Shown one piece after another: positions 34,501 to 44,325 of a stretch of DNA of 64,000 bases (position 1 is the stretch's first letter; every line of letters begins with the position of its first letter). This DNA comes from Ampelomyces quisqualis. Its lineage: Eukaryota; Ascomycota; Dothideomycetes; Pleosporales; Phaeosphaeriaceae. Under the pieces are notes generated by a model. It saw nothing but the letters and a program-made list of their open reading frames with translations. It was not told the DNA's origin and did not search any database. A program made the translations under genes and the position numbers. The stretch covers positions 806,001 through 870,000 of the forward strand of contig JAGTXZ010000009.1 in the NCBI GenBank assembly GCA_018398575.1. Reading direction: 5' to 3'.

Positions 34501-36050
34501 CCTAGTGTGCTGTTACAAAAGCAGTCTTCTATTAGTCTTCTTCTACTATATTCTGTTAGAAGAAGCTTTTAACAAAATTGAGCGATAAGAACACTATAGC
34601 GCTGCCCATAGCTAACAGGATAGTGTCTTGCTTAGGAAGCAGATATGCGTTAGGAATAAGGGCTTTGTTAACTCAGCGCATGTTAACTACTACTTGTAGC
34701 TTGTTGTTCTTCTAAACTACAAACGCTAGGGACGCTACTAGACTAGGTAAACCAAGTAGGACCTTTTTAATCCTGCCCTGCTTTGTAAGCAGATCTAGGA
34801 CCTTGTTAATAGCCTCTTTATTGCGTTTAGATTAACTGTATAGCGCTTGCTTAAGTTTTAATAGGTTAAAGCTATTGTAGAAAGAGATTAGCATCTTAAT
34901 ATTATCCTTGAAACGTCTGAGTTCTTTGCGCCACAATAGTTAGTAATTTAACAAAATCTTCTGTATGCGCTTCTAATAGTCTTTCCTAAACTAGTCTGAA
35001 ACGTTAGCCTTACTAACTTTGATTTTGTCCTCTAGGGGTGCAACAACAAATAGGGAGCTAGCTAGCAGGTTGTTAGGGTCGCTATTATCTATTATAATTG
35101 GCATCTCTTTAAACAGGTAGTCTAAAGAGTAGAGCATATTAGCTAGGCGTTGTAGTAGTATTGCCTGCTTAAGGTACCTAAGGATCTGGCCTAGTTGAAT
35201 TAACACATTACAAGATCTAAGGTTGTTAAACAGGGTGCGTTCCTTATTGCTGTTAACTACTCAATTTCCTGCTAAAGCAAAAGTATTGGTAGACAGGTTA
35301 ATAACTAGGTAAGCTAATATAAGATAGCCTAACACGCAGAGAGGCACTAGGTAGTAGCTGACTTTTACATGTACGCCTGTTCCTGCTGGCACTACGCATC
35401 TGTGCTTGGCTAGGACTGCTATGCGTTTCTGTTGCAGCGTAGGAGTAGAGTGTAGTTTAACGTAGTGCCCCTGGATTTGCAAGGCAGGAAAACTGCTAGG
35501 GACACTATTGTATATAATGCTAACCTTCTAGAGCTAAAGGATGTTATTGCTAATAATATATAGCACTAGGAGTTTGTTAACAACGTGAACTGTGCTATAT
35601 AACCAAATAACTTCTCTATTAACCGCGTGAAGGACGACAGGAAAGTTGTAGATAATATTTTTGGCCTGTAATGCTGTAGATCCTACGCTGTTAACTTCTA
35701 TAAAATTGTTTTTATTAAGGTTCCTGATTGCCGCGCGTAGGTAGTAGCCAGTTTTGTTGCGTCGTATAAGAGATATACCAGCTCTAGTATCAGAGCAGAA
35801 TTTAATAGGAACGTTATCAGATGCATGCATATAAGCCTTAGCGGGTTGGTAGCAGTTATTAAAGGTAGTAATAAGTACTGTGTTAACGGATTTGGGTGCG
35901 CCCTTAGCGTCGTTGCGTGTAGGGACTGTTAGCGTAGGTAATGATAACACTAAAGTATTTAATAACAAAAGAGAAAGGGGATCTAATCTGCTTGATGTTT
36001 GGACGGCGAAAATGGCAGAATTAGAGTTACAGCCGTCTATCTGGGGCTCT
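31600..36050 (-). pseudogene. pol: Retrotransposon pol remnant (protease, RT, RNase H, integrase, chromodomain)
   Basis: On the minus strand: protease around 35,780 with the DTGAG active site read as DTRAG; RT from about 34,950 with VVNMR and later YINNILIFS at about 34,390, which is YIDDILIFS with both Asp changed to Asn (GAC to AAC, a RIP-type change); integrase zinc finger at about 32,890 (CLQCNVCK) followed by the DDE-domain start TIDFIVG; and near 31,810-31,640 a chromodomain-like stretch (YKPTYIVN, FYKV, GYNALEDSYIAEE-like, read with stops). These place it among Ty3/gypsy chromoviruses. The frame is one register different from gag, consistent with a -1 shift. Catalytic residues are lost, and there are many stops. 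Confidence 0.85.
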
Positions 36051-36059
36051 GTTAGGAGT

Positions 36060-38334
36060 TTTCTGATTTGGTAGCCAATGGGATGTTAGCACTGTCGCTT
36101 TAAAAGGCGCAGTCCAAATCAGGCTTCAAGTTATGTACTAACTTGCTGTTAGAGGTGTCTCTAAAGAATAACAACACTGCGTCTGCAAGGAAAGTAACAC
36201 GCTTCTAAAACTTTAGACAAGTTGGGCATATGTTGTCCTAATGCTTGCTACCACAATAAGTGTATAGGTATTTAAGAGGCCGTAGTGCATAGGCAGGCGC
36301 AATAGCCTGCGGCGTGAAAGCTACTAGTGCGTTGCCTCGCGGCATAATGCGGTCTGTTGTCTTTTTAGGTAACAACGCGTTGTAATCTTCACGCTCACGT
36401 TCTTAGTCTCTACGCAATACTTAGTTTACAGCGAATTGCTTGGCAATAGCTTCAAATTCGCGTTAAGCTTAGAGGCGCTGCCCTTCCTACGCTTGTTCGC
36501 ATAGGTCTTCCTTTTGATAACACTTATTAACAAAAGTTTCTATTGTTATATCAGCATAGATTAAGACTGATGCTATAAGGAGAGGGTTAAGGTTAGACTA
36601 CACCTTGTGGATTATTATAACCTCCTAAGCGATAGGGTTATAGCCAGCATCATAAAGCAAGGTTTGCTTTTTCGTGATGTAATCCTGTACTAACAGCTTA
36701 TTGCCAAAACAATGCTTTAGTGCATTTGCTTCCCACTCTGCACTAATAATGTTGCGCTAGAATTAATGCCGCAAGGAGTTAATCCAAGCATCTACGCTGG
36801 TTATCATGCGCTTGTGTTTAGGCTTTAAGAGTAAGGCATACTATTTGAGGGCTTGTCTCTTTATGCACAGCGGCAAGACCTTAAGTACCCGCGCGAACCT
36901 GTATTGATTGACGCGCAGGCTGATTTGCCGGGCGTACAGGTAAACGCTTGTGGTACTATTAAAGGTACCTATTTCTTTGGGTTTTAGTTAACAACTACTT
37001 ATTGGTTTGGGAGTGCGAGAATCAGTAAAACTGTTGCGACAGTAATGGCGATAACGTCGTTTGTCTTGTCGTCGCGCGCGGTGCCTATGACGAGAGCGAT
37101 TACTATCTGACAACAAGCCGCTTGACAAAGGGTCACCCTGGTGGCAGCGAGCACGTGTAGGTTAACTGGCACAAGCCACTCCTAGCATGCTGTGTTGCCA
37201 AGGTAGAGGTTAGTATTGGGACGCTAGAGTATCGTGGCGGGACTCGTGGCGAGACTCGTGGCGACGATGTCGAGTCAGGGGAACTGGCGGTAAGAATTCT
37301 CGGCGGATTTCTTCCGTTTCAGCCAATTGTTGCTAGAAACCATTACCCGCGTTTTGCTGGTAAGCGTGCAGACAAGGCGCGTCTGGAGGCGGGATGTCTT
37401 CTGCTTCCTTAGTTGGCCCACGCATAAAGCGGGTTTGCTAGAAGTTAAGATTGTCAGGCCTTAAGCCGCTGCTGTCTAAATAATTAACTGCTTGTTGTTG
37501 GTTTTCTTCTTGATAAACGCAAGACATTAGGCGACTTACAGCTGTAGCTGCTGCCTACTAGGCTTTCGTGAACAGGACTGGGCCTTTAAAGACTAGCAAG
37601 TTGGCTCCTTCCGCCTGTTGCCTTACTAGTTCCAGGATTATTAAAGCATCCCGGCGATACTAATTGTTTGAGTATCCTAGTAGAGGTTTAGGGGGGGGGC
37701 CAGAAACTAGGCTACCGCTGGCGGGGGCGGATGCTATCCTTAACGGCGGTAGATGAAGTTGTAGGGGGTTAAAGGTGTATATACGATTGTAAGGATCGTC
37801 AGGTAATTCTAGAGAGATTGACTGGACACTTAGGGGTTGGTCTGGTTCTAATAACCAATTAGAAGCTGATGGTAGTCTAGAGTTAGTTTAAACAGTAGAG
37901 TATAATTGGGGGAAGAGGAGTAAAGGCGTAGGACAAGAAGAAAGGTGAGGTTGAAGAGGGTGCTTAAGAAAGTAGGAAAAAGCAGGACCAGGGGCACTAG
38001 GCAGTGGCGGAAACAACTCTAACTGCGGATTCCTAGTTGGGTTAGCTACTTCCACTAGTGCCAGAACAGGGTCAACCGCAGTTTCCTAACTAGGCCCTAT
38101 TGTTTCCCTAGCTAAGGATCCCTCCTCAGCTGGCTCTAGCGCGGTTGCCTTTCTTTTCTTAGTACTGCCTCTTTGTAGTTGCTAGGGCAGCGTATGCTAA
38201 CTCGCAGAAGGCAACAGGACTAATGTTTAGCGTAAGCTCAAGTGGCGCGTACGGCAGGGTGACGATAATTAACTCTGCCCGTTAAGGTTGAGTCCCTTAA
38301 GCTCTCAGCTGCCAATAGGTTTCCTTGGGGGCAT
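36060..38334 (-). pseudogene. gag: Retrotransposon gag remnant
   Basis: The minus-strand frame starts at an ATG (38334, MPPRKPIG) about 260 bases inside the 5' LTR and stays in one register to about 36,060. The N-terminal third is Pro/Ser/Thr-rich with a basic KKRK patch; the middle (near 36.9 kb) looks helical and gag-like (NQYRFARVLKVLPLCIKRQALKYY, a stretch shown in parts); near 36,270-36,220 is YCGSKH followed by CPTC, a zinc-knuckle-like Cys/His cluster. Many TAG/TAA stops. The frame differs from pol by one register. Confidence 0.65.
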
Positions 38335-38592
38335 AGAGTGTACGGCGGCTCAGATCTGCTCGTGAGTCTTGTGTCGACGTTCGACAATTGTTGTTCGTTT
38401 AAGTCTGGTAATTAACTAAGCTGATGCCAAAGGTAAACAGTTTAGACGTGTAGATAGTAAAGAAGGGAGAAAAAAGGTTTGAAGCCCTCTGTGGGCGAAA
38501 GGGCCGGACCACAATGGTACCTCTTATTGGCGATGGCGAGCGAAAGCGGGCGGCACTGCGCAATGCAGATCGAGGTGTTTTCAGCTACTAGA

Positions 38593-38769
38593 TGCTACGG
38601 CTGAGGCCCAAAAGACAGCAAAAGCGTGTTATATCGTGATCGTATTAGTTAGAGTTAAGAGTCTTATGAGTGAGGCGGCTTAAGCTATCTACAGGCAGGC
38701 ACTGCCAAGGCACTAAGCCAAAATAGGAGATCCTTCATGGAAACTCCATATTCGATCCGTGCTGTAGCA
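38593..38769 (-). repeat. 5' LTR (right)
   Basis: 177 bp, TGCTAC...GTAGCA, 169 of 177 positions identical to the left LTR with no indel. Transcription of the element should start here and run leftward. No TGG-initial tRNA primer-binding sequence follows it; the adjoining minus-strand bases are TCTAGTAGCTGAAAAC. Confidence 0.95.
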
Positions 38770-38774
38770 TACCG
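38770..38774 (+). repeat. Target-site duplication, right copy (TACCG)
   Basis: Exact match to 25387-25391 directly outside the right LTR. Removing one copy plus the element rejoins the original downstream sequence of the GH16 gene. Confidence 0.9.
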
Positions 38775-40359
38775 GTTGGCGTTCTAAGAGCTTTTCATTG
38801 TACTTTGGCGTTTGAGGGTCACGGATGGCTATCGGGAGTACACTGGTTTGAATACTGCTAGACCATTCCTCCATAGCGCGAAAACTATGAATATAACCGA
38901 CGTTCACTGCTAAGTTGACTTAGACCACCCAAGGTCATGGACGCCGTGACCAAGACTTTGCATCTCAGCTTACTACAATTTCAACCACAACCTCTACTCA
39001 GCTCACATCCCTACCAGAGGAGCTAAAACAAGCACCTGATACCAAGATAGCCCATACAACAGAAGGTTGGTATCTTCTGTTGCAGTGGACCCCGAATCAC
39101 AACTGCCAGATCGTGCACAACGGCGGCACAGGTCGGACAGAACACTTGCACCACTAACCCTCGGGAGCCTTATCAGCGGCCTTGTACTATGTGCAAAGCA
39201 TATCAGCGCTTCCGAGCCTCCTGTATGCAATCAGCCAACTTAGCTGTTAAGCCTCGCCGAGCCCGGTATGTAGGGAATGCTCTTGCACAACGCTTTTTGG
39301 CGGCGCACTCCTTATTTACAGCCACACCACACATTAGATCGTGTCCCCTAGACTTTTGCCGCCGAGGCTATCGTCACTTCAATGAAGCAATCTCCATGCG
39401 CTGCTTCGAATAGCCGCCCTCTAGCCACAGTTAGGAGGGCTATCGGTGTGAGCGAATGTATCTGTAGTTCCGGAGAAGGTAAACCACGCCGGCTACCCTT
39501 GCATACGTGAGTATTCAGACTATTAGATTACCTACACAACCGTTTGAACTCATTTTCATATAGCAGCCTTGCATATTCAATGAACATGTAAACTTGTACT
39601 GTTATTTGGCCACGTACGACGAAACCCCGAGGCTCAAGACGCGACATAGCGTGTAAAATGGACACAAGTTCATTCCCCAATATCTCACGCCAATCAGGTA
39701 TACATGAGAGGATAGTGATACGGTAGCGCGATCTCTCGTGTTCAGAATGTGGTATCGCCGTCCTGTAGGATTGCACACTTGCTTACATGCACGCCTCTCA
39801 CTTGGCCACATGAAAGCGAATTGCCGAAACAAGGGGGGTACGATGTCACTTCTGGAAGCTGCAGCTCAAACCTTATTCGGGACTTGGACCTTAGACACGA
39901 AGTCTCCAATATCGCTTGCTTTGGCTACTTTGGGTATTTGCCTGAGCAGGGACTCACATCAACAATAAGGGAATCCAAGTATCTCAGTACAGTCATTGGG
40001 GTTAGGCATTTCTGAGGCGGAAAACGTCAGACGCTCTTCGAGTGAAATATGGTACTATGCGCACAAATCATGCATGCAGTGCTCTTCCAGCCGCAATCCG
40101 CTGGCCAAGTTGATCAACTGTGCATCCTGCTTGAGGTAGAGTATTGAGCCCAGTTTATTCGGGCTCCCGCCCGAGCCGTTTCGAGCAAAGGTGAGCGTGC
40201 AAAAAGTGTCGAGTACCCGAGTATGCGCAATATTTATACGATAACATCTTTCCGTAGCCCGTATCGTCACGACATCAAACATTTTGTTTACTAGCAAAGT
40301 CACCATTACATCGTACGTTGGAACATACTACGCTATTGGCGGAGCATGAATCATGACGA
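38775..40359. other. Gene-poor stretch right of the retrotransposon
   Basis: About 1.6 kb without a recognisable gene. Some short open stretches have protein-like wording (minus 38907-38775, MNVGYIHSFRAMEEWSSSIQ; plus near 39000, PEELKQAPDTKIAHTTEGWY) but I could not extend them. They may be decayed genes. Base composition is normal, not TA-rich, so RIP did not spread strongly into it. Confidence 0.35.
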
Positions 40360-40954
40360 CCACGAACTATTTTAATGCGATTGGCCGGTGTAACGGCTAC
40401 ATGAACAAATACTGCATCGAAAGCTGGGAATTCTGGTAAGCTTACTCTCGTCATGCACAGCGCCTTACTGTTCACTAAAGACTTTGTCAGGGTTGCAATC
40501 GTACCGGTAACGTCTTCATCAGCCTAGGCAACATCTCCCTCGCAATTCTCCGGTACCGCCTCGAAACCTACACCTGCTTCTCCTCTCTCCTCGAAAATTT
40601 AAAATGAATTATCATGCTCGTCATATTGCTGGGCGGGCTCAGCATACACGTCTCGTCCGCTCTCTCAGCGCAAATATTAGAGTACAACATGTAATGGAGC
40701 ACGACGTCCAAGGAGGCCGAGTGCTCGAATTTCTTCATCGAACTGCCGCGAGTACTAAAGCGACTCAAGTTTAATTTTATAATCAATCGCATACGCATTG
40801 TGGTGGTATCTAAATTGGCCTTTGGAATATTCATTTATTCTGTTTGGTTTGCAATTTACGGACTTGAGGCGATGTTCCGGTGGCAATGGTCTGAGGGAGT
40901 CACTTTCTGCTGCCCATTGTGCTGAATCCGGCCCTCATGATGTTCACTTTTTAG
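40360..40954 (+). pseudogene. C-terminal remnant of a family-2 glycosyltransferase (cellulose-synthase-like)
   Basis: A stretch at 40369-40435 reads MNKYCIESWEFW up to a GTAAGC donor; after the CAG at about 40489 another frame reads GNVFISLGNISLAILRYRLE, LLENLK-stop, ILLGGLSIHVSSALSAQILE, then STTSKEAECSNFFIELPRVL, and a third frame ends HFLLPIVLNPALMMFTF. In fungal GT2 polysaccharide synthases the C-terminal membrane region has this order, with TAKEVE-NFFxEIPK and the LLPIVLNP ending. At least two stops (after LLENLK, where Trp is expected, and after EYNM) and two frameshifts break it, and the catalytic part is missing. A decayed gene; identity from memory of the family pattern. Confidence 0.5.
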
Positions 40955-41337
40955 ATGTAGAATGTTGAAGGTAGTTGGACATGGTGGGGGTTTCGGGTGG
41001 GGCTTCAATGTTGAGCGAAAGAGAGTAGATACACGGTATAGAAACACATCATTGACAATTTCCATCTGATTTTTCCAACAGAAGGAAGACGAATATGAAT
41101 GGGATCAAGATCAGCCTCGTGTTTTTGGTACATCCAGTTGGGAAGGTGCGTGTGCTTCGGCATTCCTCATCCGGCCCGGCCGCGACGATCAGCATCCCAC
41201 TTTCGCACCCTCTATCACGACCCAAGATAGCTAATCTCAACGTCACATCCCCAACGCTCTTATTCTACGCTCCACAAGTGAGCTCCTGCACATCAACAAC
41301 CACTCGTCGACCACACACAGCCACCCCGAAACTCACG
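40955..41337. other. Promoter/leader of the D-threonine-aldolase-like gene
   Basis: The frame of the next gene is open upstream to 41095 but this part has no conserved features, so I treat it as untranslated. No other gene seen. Confidence 0.4.
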
Positions 41338-42450
41338 ATGTCTTACTTCCCTCAACCCGGTGACCCTATCTCCGCTCTCGATACACCCTCCATGATCGTC
41401 GACCTCGACCTCATGGAATCCAATATCCAGAAACTAATGTCCCGCCTCCTCCCCACCGGCGTCTCCATCCGCCCACATCTCAAAACCACAAAATCTGCGC
41501 TGCTGGCCAGACGACTTGTCGCCGCGGGCGCAAAAGGCGGATGTGTTGCGAAATTATCCGAGGCGGAAGTCATGTGTAAATTGGGCTTTGACGATTTACT
41601 GATCACGTGCGAGGTCGTTGGGGAAGTGAAGGTTCGGCGGCTCGTGGATCTGTGGGACAAGTATAGGAACCTGAGGGTCGTAGTAGATAGTGAGTTTGGT
41701 GCGAGGGCTATCCATGCTGAGATTGAGAAGAGGAATGTACAAGGGGAGATGTTAATGTTGATTGATTTAGATGTTGGATTACATCGCACGGGTGTTCAGC
41801 CGGGTGAGGCAGCGCTGCGATTGGGTCGGTGTGTGAGGGATTTGAAGCATTTGATGTTGATTGGGGTGCAGGGATATGAGGGGCATTTGCAACATGTGCA
41901 TAGCTTTGAAGAAAGGAGGGAGAAGTGTCTGAAGTCGATGAAGATTTTGACGGATACAGCTGAGGCGTTGAAAGAAGATGGACATCAGATCGATGTCGTT
42001 ACGACCGGTGGAACGGGAACAGTGGAGTTCTGTGCAGGTGTGCCAGGTGTGACGGAAGTTCAACCAGGGTCGTTTCTGTTCATGGATACGGACTACCGCG
42101 CAGCGATCGGAACGACGTATTCGAATAGTCTGACTATATTGTCGACTGTGCTGTCTATACAGGGACCGCGCATTATCACAATTGATGCGGGGCTAAAGAG
42201 TTTGACCACAGATAGTGGTTTTGCGGAGTGCAAAACTCCAGGGTACACCTACGGCGTTTTGGGGGACGAACATGGAAGTCTAGAATGGCAAGAAGGTGAT
42301 GAGAGCAAGGCATTGAAAATTGGCGACAGGGTGGAGATGGTGCCGAGTCATATTGATCCAACGATCAACTTGCATGATGTATATTATGCGTATAGAAAGG
42401 AAGTGATAGAGGAGATTTGGAGAGTGGACGCGAGAGGAAAGGTGCAATGA
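41338..42450 (+). CDS. PLP-dependent D-threonine aldolase / D-serine dehydratase-like protein
   Basis: Fold type III (alanine-racemase N-terminal barrel) enzyme acting on D-hydroxy amino acids. Single exon, 370 residues from MSYFPQPGD; an upstream in-frame Met exists at 41095 but the alignment-like start DTPSMIVDLDLMESNI favours this one. The Schiff-base lysine is in RPHLKTTKS (about residue 45). IDLDVGLHRTGVQPGEA and TTGGTGTVEF bind the cofactor phosphate region. The metal site near the C terminus is PSHIDPTINLHD, that is His-x-Asp as known for D-threonine aldolases, rather than His-x-Cys of D-serine dehydratases. This hints at an aldolase, but fungal members of the family are often unassigned. 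No targeting signal. Confidence 0.88.
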   Translation: MSYFPQPGDPISALDTPSMIVDLDLMESNIQKLMSRLLPTGVSIRPHLKTTKSALLARRLVAAGAKGGCVAKLSEAEVMCKLGFDDLLITCEVVGEVKVRRLVDLWDKYRNLRVVVDSEFGARAIHAEIEKRNVQGEMLMLIDLDVGLHRTGVQPGEAALRLGRCVRDLKHLMLIGVQGYEGHLQHVHSFEERREKCLKSMKILTDTAEALKEDGHQIDVVTTGGTGTVEFCAGVPGVTEVQPGSFLFMDTDYRAAIGTTYSNSLTILSTVLSIQGPRIITIDAGLKSLTTDSGFAECKTPGYTYGVLGDEHGSLEWQEGDESKALKIGDRVEMVPSHIDPTINLHDVYYAYRKEVIEEIWRVDARGKVQ

Positions 42451-44325
42451 ATTGATAGCCGATTACAAGTCCTTTCTAGATTTGGGTACCTAAGCACTTC
42501 GTGTCTTTCTAGGCGTTCAGCTCTCCCCTCGGCAACTTGCGCCGATTCTCACTGACCACATCGAAACTCGGTCAGTAGAAACAGAATACTCGTTAGGGGT
42601 ATGCTTCTCCAGATCATCCACCTACGGTCATTAGTTACCTGCTGCCACCCTATGTGCATCATGCAGCAGTACACTACACCCTGGGTGCGGTGTAAGGCCA
42701 ATGTATCCATGAGCGTTTGTTTCGAATTCATGGTCTTCTTCCTCTTCAGAGCTCTCGCGACGAGCACTTCCCTGATCGCTTGGTGGCAGGCTTAACAAGG
42801 ACCGCACAAGTAAGGATAAGCGCGCAAAGTACCCATGGGAGAAGTTTGTTTGCACGTCGATACCAAGATGCGTTCGTCATAGCGCGGATCTGCCACAAGA
42901 ACACGTGAGCATTGTTACGCGGCGCGACTTTCAACAGAGCAAGCGCAGGAACCTCGAGGTGCTCACAGGCCTTCAGAAGTGGAATCATTCTATCTGAATC
43001 ATGGAGAACACTGTGGCTGTGTAATGGAAACTCGCCTTCATCTATCAGATGAAATTACTAAGATTGTTGTTGGCCGTTCGAGAGGGTGCCGAATGCCGCA
43101 TGGTATAGCGTGCCACCTCAAGAGAACTGGAAGAGAGCAAGCTGTTGGCTTTGTCTTCCAGAGCTGGCACACGATGCGCCGACAAGGTGTTTGCGACGAC
43201 TTTGACCACAGCAGATACGAGACATGTCTTGCCAAGGCGCTACCGTTACTATAGTTCTAGCGCAGGGCCCACTGCGAAACATCCCGACCGCTCCTTTGCT
43301 ATCGAGCAAGTCATCCATCCTCCTCAACATGCACTCTCTGTTCACGGTTGCGCAGCTCCATGTAGAAAACTAGCAAGCCTCATTTATCAAGGTATCGTCA
43401 TAGATGAACTGTCGTGGCGGTAAATCCCGTGGGAAGGTCACACGAACCCGATCTTGCGGCGCACCCGCATGGTACCGCGCACGCCTCGTAATTGAAAAGC
43501 TATGGTTCTGTAGTGTTACCATCGTTGCCTCTATTGCTTCTCATATCATTCCGAGAGGTATCGGCGCAAAGCAGCGCTCTTTGCCTAAAGACAGAACGGC
43601 GACAAGTTCCCATCATCACCAAAAAAGCAAGGGCTGGTTCGGACGTGACGCTGGGCTATATCTTAGCCAATCGTTAAGCATCTGACGGTTCAGGGTTGCT
43701 TGAAGACGCGAGCGCGCTGTTCCGACCATGAGCGGAGACTATGAGTCTCTGCATCCGTCCACAAACCTTCAGCAAGACATGCTCACCGTCCAGATGCCGC
43801 TGAATGCTCCTTACCGCCGGGCTCTTAACATGCCGACCTTGCATAGCTCTCATGCGGCTCCAAGGAGACTGTGGAACGTCAAATGAACCATCTGGATCCG
43901 TGATCCGACTGGAGGCAGGAATTATGCAAGGACGTAGCACGACTTCAGCTGCGTTCCGAGATCTACCGCTAAGCAAGATATGACACTGTGTCGGTAAGCT
44001 ATAGCTCGTTCACTTCGATTGAAGGGATTTCTATATCCCGACCAGCTGTGCTCTGGAATCATTCCCCTGCCTTCCTTCCAACCCATTGTACTGGGTACGT
44101 TTCAGCGTCCTAGCTTGCGGAGAGAAGCCGTTCCTCTGGGTGTCTTCCATGGTAGCTGTCCTGTTTCAATCATTTTTCTACTTTAGAGCAGTCGACGACC
44201 AAAGCAGGTCAAAGCCGCGCATCAGCTCCAACTTGAGAGGAACACTGTGTTGAATCCTGACCTGTCTTTCTGAGAAAGTGTTCGGATGATATACTTTCTC
44301 AACATTTTTCAAGACCAACTCGACC
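42451..44325. other. Gene-poor stretch
   Basis: About 1.9 kb with no gene I can support. Several short frames on both strands (for example minus 42988-42746 with a hydrophobic LLPWVLCALILTCAVLV segment, and plus 43404-43685) do not show a family pattern or convincing splicing. A purine/pyrimidine-neutral composition argues against a RIP-damaged repeat. Confidence 0.3.

Larger units (their letters stand above)
25392..38769 (-). mobile_element. 13.4-kb Ty3/gypsy (chromovirus) LTR retrotransposon, RIP-inactivated
   Basis: Complete element bounded by 177-bp LTRs and TACCG target duplications; total 13,378 bp. Transcription is on the minus strand: 5' LTR at right. Order from 38.4 kb downward: gag with a zinc-knuckle-like motif, aspartic protease, RT with YIDD changed to YINN, RNase H, zinc-binding integrase, chromodomain, then an extra 5.5-kb frame, polypurine tract, 3' LTR. 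Every coding part is interrupted by many TAG/TAA/TGA stops, and TpA is strikingly frequent, as expected of RIP (CpA to TpA). The interior is far less GC-rich than neighbouring genes. The element is larger than usual for such short LTRs because of the extra frame. It cannot be autonomous now. Confidence 0.93.

Noticed and set aside
25392..38769. The 177-bp direct repeats as a segmental duplication of the GH16 3' region
   Set aside because: They end in an inverted hexamer with TG/CA, are flanked by exact 5-bp duplications and enclose gag-pol; LTRs explain all of this.
41095..41337. N-terminal extension of the D-threonine-aldolase-like protein
   Set aside because: The open frame upstream is low complexity and not protein-like; MSYFPQPGD precedes the conserved start closely.
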